Source: Crossiella sp. S99.2 (GTDB lineage: Bacteria > Actinomycetota > Actinomycetes > Mycobacteriales > Pseudonocardiaceae). Taken from it: a stretch of 64,000 nt of DNA. Where the stretch lies: the NCBI RefSeq assembly GCF_023094165.1, contig NZ_JALMDK010000002.1, forward strand, positions 447,541-511,540, read 5' to 3'. Shown in pieces: positions 1 to 9,726 of the stretch. The notes below the pieces were generated by a model, which worked only from the letters and a program-made list of their open reading frames with translations, was not told the DNA's origin and did not search any database. The first letter of the stretch is position 1. Each line of letters starts with the position of its first letter. Both the position numbers and the translations under genes were made by a program.

Positions 1-1169
1 ACCTCGCCGATCGCGCCGGTGCGGCCCTGACCGCTGTCCACCACCGCCTTGGCCAGCAGCCCGGCCCCGTGCCGGGCATCAGCCGCCCCGGCCAGCCGGA
101 CGATGTCGGTCCAGCTGGCCCTGGGCCCGAGTTCGCGGGCGATCAGCGCGGACTCCAGCGTGGGCACGGTGGTGCGTGGTTCGGAGAGCAGCACCCAGGC
201 CGGGCGGGCGTCGGAGTCGTAGGACGGCTCCTCGGCCTCCGCGATGGCGGCCAGTCTGCGACGCAGGCTGGGGTGGGTGTCGAAGGGTGACTCCGGTTCG
301 TTGTCCAGCACCTGTTCGACCAGCTCACCCAGCCAGTCGCGCTGCGCTGGGTGCACCAGGAAGGCGTGGAAGCCCAGCAGCAGGTCCGGGGTGCGGTCGG
401 TCTCGATGGCCAGCCGGGCGTAGCGGCGGTTGAACGCCGCCCAGGCCGGGCCGAGCGTGCTGACCGCGCGCAACGCGTTGGCCGCGGCCTCCCGGCCCGC
501 GGTGGCCACCATGACCTGGTCCGCCTGCAACTCCTGCGCGCGGGTGGCGGCCTTGGCGACCAGCGCGTACAGCCGGGCGTAGCCGTCGAGCACCCAGCGC
601 ACCGGGCCGCGGTCCAGCCGGTCGACGGTGCGCGCCAGCGTCTCCGCGCCGCGGTAGGTGACCGCGGCCAGCCGGGTGTGCCCCCGGCCGTAGTGGCCCA
701 GTTCGTGCGCGAGCACCGCGCGCAGTTCGGCCACGGTGAGCCCGGCCAGCAGTGGCAGGCCGATCAGCAGGTGGCGCCTGCCCGCGCGCAGGCCGAGCAG
801 TCTGCTGTCCTCCCGCACGGCCGCGTTGACCTCGCCGACCAGCGTGATCTCATCCGGCGGCCGGGTCCCCGCAAGTTCGGCCAGGTCCGCCACGGTGCGC
901 CACAGTTCGGGCTGGTCCCGCTGGGTCAGCTTCGGCCCGCTCGGCGCGGCCAGCCGGGTGCTCAACGCGCTGACCAGCGCGAAGCCCAGGGCGATGAGCA
1001 CACCCAGGCCGAGCAGCGCGATTTGCGCACCGGGCCGCCCGCCCACCGCGATGCCCGCCGCGACCCCGCCCGCACCCACCCCAACGACGACGAACGGGAA
1101 CGCCAGCAGCAGCGTCACCGACAGTCCGGCTCGAAAAGCAGCATGCACCCGGCGGAGTCTGGCCCTCAC
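1..1169 (-). CDS. M48-family zinc metalloprotease, membrane (3' end cut by window)
   Basis: Reading from a GTG at 1169, about 389 codons run to the window edge without a stop, so the C-terminus is missing. The N-terminus has two hydrophobic segments (about residues 12-35 and 43-65). A zinc-binding HELGH motif lies at residues 155-159, followed by GRGH and, further on, an ELQAD stretch that supplies the third ligand typical of M48 (HtpX/Ste24-like) peptidases. Established family role: turnover of membrane or misfolded proteins at the cytoplasmic membrane. The start is chosen from the GTG next to a GAAAGG sequence; spacing is short, so an in-frame GTG seven codons later is possible. It is divergent from nothing and shares its strand with moeA. 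Confidence 0.8.
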   Translation of the reverse strand, partial: MRARLRRVHAAFRAGLSVTLLLAFPFVVVGVGAGGVAAGIAVGGRPGAQIALLGLGVLIALGFALVSALSTRLAAPSGPKLTQRDQPELWRTVADLAELAGTRPPDEITLVGEVNAAVREDSRLLGLRAGRRHLLIGLPLLAGLTVAELRAVLAHELGHYGRGHTRLAAVTYRGAETLARTVDRLDRGPVRWVLDGYARLYALVAKAATRAQELQADQVMVATAGREAAANALRAVSTLGPAWAAFNRRYARLAIETDRTPDLLLGFHAFLVHPAQRDWLGELVEQVLDNEPESPFDTHPSLRRRLAAIAEAEEPSYDSDARPAWVLLSEPRTTVPTLESALIARELGPRASWTDIVRLAGAADARHGAGLLAKAVVDSGQGRTGAIGE

Positions 1170-1203
1170 CCTTTCGGGGGACAACCCCGGCGTTAGCAGT
1201 CCT

Positions 1204-2421
1204 TTATCTGGTGAGCAGCACGGTCACCGGGTCGCCCGCGGCCAGTTCGGTGACCTCCTCCGGCACGTCGATCAGGCAGTTGGCCTGCGCCATCGCCGAG
1301 AGCAGGTGCGAACCGGGACCACCGGCCATGGCCACCGTGCCCGCCGCCGCGTCGTAGCGGCCGCGGCGGAACTGCCGACGTCCGGCGGGTGCCTTGAGCC
1401 CCTCGGCCAGCCGGGCGGTCAGCCGCGGCCGCTCGGTGTCCACCGCACCGCGGGCGGCCAGCAGCGCGGGCCGCAGGAACACCTCGAAGGAGACCAGCGC
1501 GCTCACCGGGTTGCCCGGCAGCGAGACCACCGGCACGCCGCGGTACCAGCCCGCGCCCTGCGGCATGCCGGGCTGCATGGCCACCTTGGTGAACTCCACC
1601 CCGTGCCCGCTCAGCGCGTCCTTGACCACCTCGTACGCGCCCGCGCTGACCCCGCCGGAGGTCAGCACCAGGTCCACCGTGGACAGGTGCGGGGCGAGCG
1701 CGGCGTGGAAGGCGTCCACGTCGTCGGGCACGAATCGCAGCAGCTCGGGCTGTCCGCCGGCCTGGCGCACCGCGGTGGCCAGCATGATCCCGTTGGACTC
1801 GTAGATCTCGCCGTGCCGCAGCGCCCGGCCCGGTTCCACCAGCTCCGAGCCGGTGGAGAGCACCAGCACCCGCGGCGGCCGGAACACCGGCAGCGCGGAC
1901 ACCCCGACCGCGGCGGCCAGCCCCAGCTCGGCCGCGCCCAGCAGCGAGCCCGCGGCCAGCACCCTGGTCCCGGCCAGCACGTCCTCACCACCGCGGCGGA
2001 TGTTCATCCCGGGCCGGACCTCGCGGTGCACCCGGACCCTCGGCATGCCGCCGTCGGTCCACTCCACCTGCACCACCGCGTCCGCGCCCACCGGCACCGG
2101 TGCGCCGGTCATGATCCGGTGCGCGGTGCCGCCGAGCAGGGACAGCTCGTCGGTGCGCCCGGCCGGGATGTCCTCGGCGACCAGCAGCTCCACCGGCGCC
2201 TCCGGACTGGCCCCGGCCAGCTCGCCGGAGTGCACGGCATAGCCGTCCATGGCCGAGTTGTCGAAGGGCGGCAGGGCCACCGGGGACAGCAGTTCCTCGG
2301 CCAGCACCAGGTCGAGGCACTCGGCCAGCGGACGGCGCTCCACCGGGGTGGTGCCCAGCAGCGAGCAGACCCTGGCCTTGTGCGCCTCGACCTCGACCAG
2401 GGCTGCGGATGACGTGCTCAC
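1204..2421 (-). CDS. moeA: Molybdopterin molybdotransferase MoeA
   Basis: Inserts molybdate into adenylated molybdopterin, the last step of molybdenum cofactor synthesis, in the cytoplasm. The 405-residue product has the family's usual length. Visible marks are PPFDNSAMDGYA near residue 60, the molybdopterin-binding STGSEL about 187-194, TSGGVSAG near 250 and PGNPVSALVSF near 300, followed by a MoeA C-terminal domain. The open frame continues upstream past the true start. GTG at 2421 was chosen because the MoeA family begins here and GGGAGG lies about 12 bases upstream. It is divergent from the AIM24 gene. The other cofactor genes lie at 37.7-39.1 kb and 47.5-48.8 kb. Confidence 0.93.
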   Translation of the reverse strand: MSTSSAALVEVEAHKARVCSLLGTTPVERRPLAECLDLVLAEELLSPVALPPFDNSAMDGYAVHSGELAGASPEAPVELLVAEDIPAGRTDELSLLGGTAHRIMTGAPVPVGADAVVQVEWTDGGMPRVRVHREVRPGMNIRRGGEDVLAGTRVLAAGSLLGAAELGLAAAVGVSALPVFRPPRVLVLSTGSELVEPGRALRHGEIYESNGIMLATAVRQAGGQPELLRFVPDDVDAFHAALAPHLSTVDLVLTSGGVSAGAYEVVKDALSGHGVEFTKVAMQPGMPQGAGWYRGVPVVSLPGNPVSALVSFEVFLRPALLAARGAVDTERPRLTARLAEGLKAPAGRRQFRRGRYDAAAGTVAMAGGPGSHLLSAMAQANCLIDVPEEVTELAAGDPVTVLLTR

Positions 2422-2493
2422 GTGCTCATCCTTACCTCCCGGATCTCCATCCGGCGAGCCGCCCGGGGTCTGTTCGTGCCAGACTCGGATCTC

Positions 2494-3177
2494 GTGCAGG
2501 TCCGTACTCGTCACACTCCGTATTTCGGCGTCGCCCGGCTGTTGCTGGCCCCAGGCGAGGTCGTGCTCGCCGAACCGGGCCGGATGGTGGCGACCAGCTA
2601 CGGCATGGCGATCGACGCCCGTGCTCAGGGCGGCTTCCTGAAGTCGCTGACCAGGGCCGCGCTCGGCGCCGAGGGCCCGGCGGTGGCGCTCTACACCGCG
2701 CCGGCCCAGGGCGGCTGGGTCGATCTCGCGCCGAGCCTGCCCGGCGACCTGCACGTGCTGGAGCTGGACGGCAAGATCGGCTGGTGCCTGAGCCGCACCG
2801 CGTGGCTGGCCGCCCCGGCCACCGTGCAGTTCGACCCGGAGTGGACCGGCCTGCAGGCGCTCTTCGGCGGCGAGGGCGGTTTCCTCACCCACGTCCTGGG
2901 CCAGGGCCCGCTGGTGCTGGCCGCCTGCGGCGCGCTGGAGGTGGTCACGCTCAAGGCGGGCGAGTTGATCACCATGGACCCCGGGCACGTGCTGGCCTAC
3001 GCCGACACCGTGCAGGTCCGGCTGCGCGCGGCCACGCACAACGGCAGCCAGTCCATCCGCACCGGCGAGGGCCTGGTGTTCGACTTCGCCGGACCGGGCG
3101 AGGTGCTCGCGCAGAGCCGCGACCCGCGTGGGCTGGCGAGCTGGTTGCGTGCTGCCGCAACGGTTTCCCGCGGCTGA
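2494..3177 (+). CDS. AIM24-family protein
   Basis: A 227-residue protein resembling the AIM24/TIGR00266 family (beta-rich fold; biochemical function not established in bacteria). The family signature begins with VQVRTRHTP and includes MVATSYG and a later LAACGALEVVTLKAGE stretch. GTG at 2494 was chosen because family members begin at this point. The frame is open back to a GTG at 2422, which would abut the moeA start and leave no promoter space, and no strong ribosome site is seen at either. The stop codon sits in the middle of an inverted repeat (3171-3181), a pattern seen at three other genes in this window. Confidence 0.78.
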   Translation: MQVRTRHTPYFGVARLLLAPGEVVLAEPGRMVATSYGMAIDARAQGGFLKSLTRAALGAEGPAVALYTAPAQGGWVDLAPSLPGDLHVLELDGKIGWCLSRTAWLAAPATVQFDPEWTGLQALFGGEGGFLTHVLGQGPLVLAACGALEVVTLKAGELITMDPGHVLAYADTVQVRLRAATHNGSQSIRTGEGLVFDFAGPGEVLAQSRDPRGLASWLRAAATVSRG

Positions 3178-3181
3178 GCCG
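3171..3181 (+). terminator. Stop-codon-centred hairpin (AIM24 gene)
   Basis: CGGCT-G-AGCCG, an 11-bp inverted repeat with the TGA of the AIM24 gene at its centre. No U-tract follows, so termination is inferred only. Confidence 0.35.
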
Positions 3182-3256
3182 GTTGTTCTGCCGCTGACGC
3201 CGACGGCCGCGCTCCGGTAGCGTTGACCGGGTTCAGCGCGTGGCCGGGAGGATCTC

Positions 3257-3463
3257 GTGGCTTTAGGCACGGTCAAGTGGTTCAACGCGGAGAAGGGCTA
3301 CGGCTTCATCGCCACCGACGGCGGAGCCGACGTCTTCGTGCACTACTCCGCGATCCAGATGGACGGCTACCGGTCCCTCAACGAGGGTGACCGGGTCGAG
3401 TTCGAGGTCAAAGCCGGACGCGACGGCAGGCAGCAGGCCGAAGAGGTACGCAAGGCCACCTAG
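3257..3463 (+). CDS. Cold-shock protein (CspA family)
   Basis: A 68-residue single cold-shock domain that binds single-stranded RNA/DNA. RNP1 (KGYGFIA) is at residues 14-20 and RNP2 (VFVHYSAI) near 27-34; both are intact. The length is typical. GTG start at 3257 is preceded by GGGAGG with good spacing. It stands as a single gene between the AIM24 gene and the kinase gene. The second cold-shock protein at 59.7 kb differs in RNP2. Confidence 0.93.
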   Translation: MALGTVKWFNAEKGYGFIATDGGADVFVHYSAIQMDGYRSLNEGDRVEFEVKAGRDGRQQAEEVRKAT

Positions 3464-3491
3464 CTCCGGGCCAGCGGCTAGGCTGCGTCCC

Positions 3492-4685
3492 GTGTCGGAA
3501 GACCTCACCGGACGCCGTCTCGGCCATTACCGCATCGACGGAGTCATCGGCCACGGTGGCATGAGCACCATGTACCGGGCCACCGATGTGCGGCTCGGGC
3601 GCAAGGTCGCGCTCAAGGTGATCGCCGACCATCTGACCGTGGACGCGGAATTCCGCGAGCGGTTCGTGGACGAGGCGCGCAACACCTCGGCCATCGACCA
3701 CTCGCACGTGGTGCCGCTCTACGACTTCGGCGAGACCGACGGCTTCCTCTACATCGCCATGCGCTTCGTCGACGGCGCCGACCTGGCCAGCCTGATCAAG
3801 GACGGCCCGATCGCGCCGGTGCGCGCGCTGACCTTGCTGCAGCAGGTCGCCGAGGCGCTGGACAACCTGCACGGCAAGGGCCTGGTGCACCTGGACATCA
3901 AGCCGGCCAACGTGCTGGTCACCACCCGCGAGTCCTCCGGCGAGCACGTCTACCTGGCCGACTTCGGCCTGACCCGCCGCGGCGCCACCGGCCACCGGAC
4001 CAGGGGCGGGGACTTCCTCGGCTCGCCGACCTACGCCGCGCCGGAGCACCTGCGCGGTGAGCCGGTCGACCCGCGCACCGACGCCTACTCGCTGGCCTGC
4101 GTGCTCTTCGCCTGCCTGACCGGCCGCCCGCCCTACCAGGGCAAGGTGCCCGAGGTGATCCAGGGCCACCTGGCCACCGAGGTGCCCGCGGTGACCGGGC
4201 TGGTCGTGCTGCCGCCGGCGATCGACGCGGTGGTGCGGCGCGGCATGTCCAAGGACCCGGCCAAGCGCTTCGCCAACTGCCGGGAACTGATCTCCGCCGC
4301 CCGCGGCGCGCTCGCCGCGGTGGCCCAGCAGAACACCCCGCCGCAGGTCCGGACCCCGGGCAGCGTTCCGCAGCAGGCCACGCCGACCGGCGCGCACCAG
4401 GCGCTGCGGCCGCCGACCGGGCCGGTCCCGGTGCAGCCGCCCGCGCACCCGCCCACCGGGCCCAACCCGGTGCAGCCGCCGCCCGCCTACGCCATGCCGC
4501 AGCCGGGCTACCGGCCGCCCGGCCAGCCCGCCGAACCGGTGCGGCTGCGCCCGCCGATGGCGGCGGGGCCGACCGCCTTCGGCAACAGCAGCTCCCCGGA
4601 GGTCGGCGGCCGCTGGCTGATCCCGGTGCTGGCGGTGGTGGCGCTGATCGTGGTCGTCGTGGTGATCGTCCTCGCGGTGGCCTGA
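3492..4685 (+). CDS. Membrane-anchored Ser/Thr protein kinase (PknB-like)
   Basis: A 397-residue Hanks-type kinase. A glycine-rich loop (GHGGMSTMY) lies near residue 20, the lysine in VALKV near 41, the catalytic loop VHLDIKPANV near 132 (HLD replaces the usual HRD) and ADFGL near 156. After residue 275 comes a proline/glutamine-rich linker, then one transmembrane helix (about 376-396) and essentially no extracellular domain, so no PASTA or other sensor is present. GTG at 3492 is where kinase homology starts; the frame is open upstream into the cold-shock gene. The missing extracellular part suggests that it senses an intracellular signal or a partner protein (inference). Confidence 0.9.
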   Translation: MSEDLTGRRLGHYRIDGVIGHGGMSTMYRATDVRLGRKVALKVIADHLTVDAEFRERFVDEARNTSAIDHSHVVPLYDFGETDGFLYIAMRFVDGADLASLIKDGPIAPVRALTLLQQVAEALDNLHGKGLVHLDIKPANVLVTTRESSGEHVYLADFGLTRRGATGHRTRGGDFLGSPTYAAPEHLRGEPVDPRTDAYSLACVLFACLTGRPPYQGKVPEVIQGHLATEVPAVTGLVVLPPAIDAVVRRGMSKDPAKRFANCRELISAARGALAAVAQQNTPPQVRTPGSVPQQATPTGAHQALRPPTGPVPVQPPAHPPTGPNPVQPPPAYAMPQPGYRPPGQPAEPVRLRPPMAAGPTAFGNSSSPEVGGRWLIPVLAVVALIVVVVVIVLAVA

Positions 4686-4706
4686 GCTGGGCGAACAGCC
4701 CGGCGG

Positions 4707-4733
4707 CTTGCACTCGCTCCGGTCGAGTGCTAA
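4707..4733 (+). promoter_or_regulatory. CIRCE operator 1 (HrcA site)
   Basis: CTTGCACTC, nine spacer bases, GAGTGCTAA. This matches the CIRCE consensus (9-9-9), with two mismatches in the left arm. It is upstream of groEL and implies heat-shock repression by HrcA. Confidence 0.9.
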
Positions 4734-4741
4734 ACACGAAC

Positions 4742-6510
<1,769 letters not shown>

Positions 6511-6540
6511 TCCAGCCCAGCTGAACAACTGAACACCAGC

Positions 6541-6576
6541 AAGCCCCCGGTCCACCTGCACTGAGACCGGGGGCTT
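6541..6576 (+). terminator. groEL terminator
   Basis: A 12-bp perfect stem (AAGCCCCCGGTC / GACCGGGGGCTT) with a 12-base loop just after groEL. There is no U-run beyond the TT in the stem, as is common in actinobacteria. Confidence 0.85.
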
Positions 6577-6590
6577 GCCCATACCCAAAC

Positions 6591-6701
6591 CCGAGTGTTG
6601 GCCGTTCTGGTACACCGAGTTGGCCGTTCCGGACGCCGAGTTGGCCCAAGTCGTACGCCACGTTGGCCCAAGTGGAACGCCGAGTTGGCCCAAGTGGACG
6701 G
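6591..6701 (+). repeat. Five tandem imperfect 21-24 bp repeats
   Basis: The core CCGAGTTGGCC recurs at 6591, 6615, 6636, 6658 and 6680 with small differences; units 3-5 share GTTGGCCCAAGT. The spacing is about two helical turns. No open frame or hairpin explains it. The function is unknown. Confidence 0.85.
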
Positions 6702-6829
6702 AATGGCGCCGCCTGTCGGCGTTCCCCCGCCCGAGTGGTCTTCCCCCTCCGTGTGACCTCAGGTACCTCCGTGCCATCCCCGCCCCGCCAGGATGATCCC
6801 GTCGTGATCGTCTTCCAGAAGGAGCGCCT

Positions 6830-7471
6830 GTGCGGGGTCGTCGATTGCTCGCCACCTTCCTCACCACCCTGCTCACCAGCCTCACCGTCCTACTCGGCGC
6901 GGCATCCCCCGCGCTGGCCGACGCGCCACTGGCCTGCGCGGGCACCTACCAGGGCGACAACCGGCTCGGCCCGGAAACCCTGCCCCGGGTAGCGGAACAC
7001 CCGGTCGGCCGACTGGTCGCGGGCTACCAACGGTTCGGCAAGCTCGACGCGGCCGGCTTCCTCGCCAAGTACTGGGACACCGCCGCCACCAGCTGGAAGT
7101 ACCCGCCGCAGGACGGCTTCCTGTTGCGGCCCGACGGCACGCCCATCAAGCGGGTGCACCGGCTGCTCCCGGGCTACAAGCTGGACCGCTTTGGCAGTGA
7201 GGGCGGGCAGTTCCTGGCGCCGCGGGGTGCGCACTACAGCCAGCGGGCGTTGCCGCCGCAGAGCCTGTTCACCTTCGACGCCGCCTACCGGTGCAACTAC
7301 CACACCTACCAGGTGCTCAAGGAGTTCCCGGTGTGGCAGGGGACCATCGCGCCGTGGTTCGAGCAGCGGGGACGGGGCAGCCAGATCAAGCTGGACCGGA
7401 CGTTGTTGCCGGGGGAGGGCCACCTCAATGTGGCCTGGCTGATCGACAAGGGGTACCTCGCTCGCCGCTGA
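6830..7471 (+). CDS. Secreted TNT-domain protein (putative NAD+ glycohydrolase)
   Basis: A 213-residue protein with an N-terminal signal peptide (RGRR, a hydrophobic core, ALA cleavage near residue 30). The C-terminal half resembles the tuberculosis necrotizing toxin domain: RFGSEGGQFLAPRG from about residue 120, QRALPP, and GRGSQIKL, whose glutamine aligns with the catalytic Q of TNT. Known TNT proteins hydrolyse NAD+. GTG at 6830 has AAGGAG six bases upstream. There are no ESX or toxin-delivery domains and no recognisable immunity gene next to it; cutC follows. A stand-alone secreted NADase, as in some fungi, is the likeliest form (inference). Confidence 0.82.
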   Translation: MRGRRLLATFLTTLLTSLTVLLGAASPALADAPLACAGTYQGDNRLGPETLPRVAEHPVGRLVAGYQRFGKLDAAGFLAKYWDTAATSWKYPPQDGFLLRPDGTPIKRVHRLLPGYKLDRFGSEGGQFLAPRGAHYSQRALPPQSLFTFDAAYRCNYHTYQVLKEFPVWQGTIAPWFEQRGRGSQIKLDRTLLPGEGHLNVAWLIDKGYLARR

Positions 7472-7485
7472 ACGGTCGATCCGCA

Positions 7486-7501
7486 GAAGGTCTAGACCAC
7501 G
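7486..7501 (+). promoter_or_regulatory. DasR-like site (dre) before cutC
   Basis: The palindrome GGTCTAGACC (7489-7498) equals the core of the dre element bound by the GntR-family regulator DasR. It lies 17 bp before the cutC ATG. A second copy precedes the sugar importer. Confidence 0.7.
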
Positions 7502-7515
7502 TTAGGCTGTCCGGC

Positions 7516-8187
7516 ATGACGTTGCTGGAGGTCATCGCGCTGGACGCCCGGGACGCCGAGGCCGCGCAGGCGGGTGGGGCCGATCGGCTGGAGCTGGTCT
7601 CCGGGATGGACGCCGGGGGGCTCACACCCAGCGCGGCCACCGTGCGCTCGGTGCTCGCGGCCACCGATCTGCCGGTGCGGGTCATGCTGCGGGACGCCGC
7701 CGGGTACGCGCCCGCGGATCTGGACCGGCTGCGCCGGGACGCGGCGGAACTGCGCGCGGCGGGGGCGACCGAGTTCGTGCTCGGGTTCCTCGACGCCGAC
7801 GGCGCGGTGGACCTGGTGGCCTGCCAGGCGTTGCTCGGTGAGCTGGCCGGGGCGGCCTGGACCTTCCACCGGGCGCTGGACAACGCGGCCGACTCGGTGG
7901 CGGCCTGGGCCGTGGTCGCGGGGCTCGGCTGCGACACCGTGCTGGCCGCGGGCGCCCCGGCGGGCGTGACCGACGGGTTGCCGCTGCTGCGGAAGCTGGC
8001 CGACCGGCAGGCGGCCGATGGACTGGCGCTGCTGGTCGGCGGCGGGTTGAAGCAACAGCATGTGCCGGAACTGCTGGCCGCGGGGGTCAGTCACTTCCAC
8101 GTCGGCGGGCCGGCGCGGGCCGGGGGCTGGGACAGTCCGGTGGACGCCACCGCGGTCGCCGGGTGGCGCGGCCTCGTCGACGGCTGA
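7516..8187 (+). CDS. cutC: CutC-family protein (TIM barrel)
   Basis: A 223-residue CutC homologue. LEVIALDARDAEAAQAGGA at the start, RLELVSGMDAGGLTPS, FHRALDN near residue 117 and the closing VGGGL.../HVGGPAR segment are family marks. The family was first linked to copper tolerance, but its biochemical role is unsettled. Here it carries a DasR-like operator and sits directly before an amino-sugar importer operon, which suggests a link to amino-sugar metabolism (inference). ATG at 7516 lacks a strong ribosome site. Its stop codon lies in the first of three hairpin repeats (8179-8248). Confidence 0.88.
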   Translation: MTLLEVIALDARDAEAAQAGGADRLELVSGMDAGGLTPSAATVRSVLAATDLPVRVMLRDAAGYAPADLDRLRRDAAELRAAGATEFVLGFLDADGAVDLVACQALLGELAGAAWTFHRALDNAADSVAAWAVVAGLGCDTVLAAGAPAGVTDGLPLLRKLADRQAADGLALLVGGGLKQQHVPELLAAGVSHFHVGGPARAGGWDSPVDATAVAGWRGLVDG

Positions 8188-8248
8188 GCCGTCCCAGGGA
8201 TGACCGACGGCTGAGCCGTCTCCAAGGACGACCGACGGCTGAGCCGTC
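8179..8248 (+). repeat. Three tandem hairpin repeats after cutC
   Basis: The inverted repeat GACGGCTGAGCCGTC occurs three times (8179-8193, 8206-8220, 8234-8248) at 27-28 bp spacing. The first copy contains the cutC TGA. The spacers also resemble each other (TCCAAGGACGACC). Each unit can fold as a 7-bp stem, so the array could act as a stacked transcription terminator or mRNA end-protector. Confidence 0.85.
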
Positions 8249-8321
8249 TCCAAAACCATCACGCGCGCCCGTAGGACGAACCCTCCGTCCCGCGGGCGTG
8301 CTGCTGTTCCGGGGCAATTGG

Positions 8322-8337
8322 GATGGTCTAGACCCTT
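8322..8337 (+). promoter_or_regulatory. DasR-like site (dre) before sugar ABC operon
   Basis: GGTCTAGACC at 8325-8334, with T before and T near the end as in the dre consensus, about 100 bp upstream of the binding-protein gene. Possible TTGTTC and CATACC promoter boxes follow. Confidence 0.75.
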
Positions 8338-8398
8338 GTTCGAGCCTGTTTCGGGCCATACCATCGCCTGCATCTCGTTGCTTTATGCGAAATGACCA

Positions 8399-8413
8399 TT
8401 GCGCATTGTGCAA
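8399..8413 (+). promoter_or_regulatory. Second palindromic operator candidate
   Basis: TTGCGCA-T-TGTGCAA, a 15-bp inverted repeat with one mismatch, LacI-like in form, between the dre site and the start of the ABC operon. Confidence 0.4.
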
Positions 8414-8436
8414 CATCGCCAGGTGTGGAGGTCTTC

Positions 8437-9726
8437 ATGACGATCAGACGGCTTGCGGCGGTGGCCGCGCTGGTCGGGCTGGCCACGGTCGGCTGTGCGC
8501 CGGTGCAGTCCGGTCCGACCGGCTCGGCGAAGGACGCCAAGGACGGCACCCTGCGGGTCTGGCTCTTCGACGAGGTCAACCGCGCGCCCAAGGAAGCGGT
8601 GGTCAACGAGGCCATCAAGGAGTTCACCGCCTCCCACGCCGGTGTCACCGTCGACGTGCAGTACATCCAGGTCAACAGTAGGGCCGAACGCTTCAAGGCG
8701 GCCTTCAGCGACGCCAAGAGCGCCCCGGACGTGGCCGAGTTCGGCAACACCGACCTGGCCAACTACGTGGCCGCCGGTGGCTTCGCCGACCTCTCCAGTG
8801 ACCTCGGCAACTGGTCCGAGGCGGCCGATCTGGCGCCCAAGATCCTGGACACCGGCAAGGTCGAGGGCAAGACCTACGGCGTGCCCTGGTTCGTCGGCGT
8901 GCGCGCGCTCTACTACCGCACCGACGTCTTCACCGAGCTGGGCCTGCAGCCGCCGAAGACCCTGGCCGAGCTGGCCCCGCTGGCCCGGCAGATCCGCAAG
9001 GCCAAGCCCGAGCTGTACGGCATCTCCGTCGGCGGCAAGTACACCTACGGCATGCTGCCCTTCGTCTGGTCCGCGGGCGGCGACCTGGCCAAGGCCGACG
9101 GCGGCAAGTTCTCCGCCGCCATGGACAGCGCGCAGAGCCGGGCCGGACTGGGTCGCTACGCCGAGCTGATCAGCGACGACATCTGCCCGCCCTCGGCGTG
9201 CGCGCCCAACGGCGGCGACGCCAGCGTGCAGGCTTTCGTCTCCGGCAAGGCCGCGATGACCATCGGCGGCGACTTCAACCGCAAGGCGGTGGAGGCCGGT
9301 GCGGTGAAGGGCAAGTTCGCCGTGGTTCCGCTGCCGGGGGAGACCGCCGGGTCGATCGCGCCCGCCTTCGCCGGTGGCAACCTGCTCGGCATCACCCGCT
9401 CCACCGAGCGGCGCACCCTGGCCAAGGACTTCCTGCAGCTGCTGGCCGGCAAGAAGTACCAGCGCCAGATGTACACCGCGATGGGCAACCTGCCGACCTT
9501 CACCGACGTGCAGCGCGAAGTCTCCGGCAACGACCAGTTCACCAAGCCGTTCATCGCCACCCTGGAGGCGGGCACCCGCTTCGTGCCGGTCACCGCGGCC
9601 TGGGCCAAGATCGACGCGCAGACCGTGCTGCCCAACATGATCCAGCAGGTGGTCACCAAGGCGAAGACCGTCGAGGACGCCACCGCCGAGGCGGCCAAGC
9701 TGATGAACACGGCCTTCACTTCGTGA
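8437..9726 (+). CDS. Sugar ABC transporter substrate-binding lipoprotein (DasA-like)
   Basis: A 429-residue extracytoplasmic binding protein of the CUT1 sugar-transport family. The signal peptide ends in a lipobox (ATVGC, Cys20), so it is a lipid-anchored protein. TLRVWLFDE at the start of the mature protein and APDVAEFGNTDL are typical of family 1 solute-binding proteins. ATG at 8437 has TGGAGG seven bases upstream. Its stop overlaps the next gene's GTG by 4 bp, starting a four-gene coupled operon that ends with a hexosaminidase. The dre sites make N-acetylglucosamine or chitobiose the likely substrate (inference). Confidence 0.88.
   Translation: MTIRRLAAVAALVGLATVGCAPVQSGPTGSAKDAKDGTLRVWLFDEVNRAPKEAVVNEAIKEFTASHAGVTVDVQYIQVNSRAERFKAAFSDAKSAPDVAEFGNTDLANYVAAGGFADLSSDLGNWSEAADLAPKILDTGKVEGKTYGVPWFVGVRALYYRTDVFTELGLQPPKTLAELAPLARQIRKAKPELYGISVGGKYTYGMLPFVWSAGGDLAKADGGKFSAAMDSAQSRAGLGRYAELISDDICPPSACAPNGGDASVQAFVSGKAAMTIGGDFNRKAVEAGAVKGKFAVVPLPGETAGSIAPAFAGGNLLGITRSTERRTLAKDFLQLLAGKKYQRQMYTAMGNLPTFTDVQREVSGNDQFTKPFIATLEAGTRFVPVTAAWAKIDAQTVLPNMIQQVVTKAKTVEDATAEAAKLMNTAFTS

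Noticed and set aside
736..2412. Long plus-strand open frame opposite the protease and moeA genes
   Set aside because: Low-complexity Arg/Pro/Gly product without domains; the minus strand holds clear MoeA and M48 motifs.
6591..6701. Tandem repeats read as a CRISPR array
   Set aside because: Units follow each other without unique spacers and no cas genes are present.
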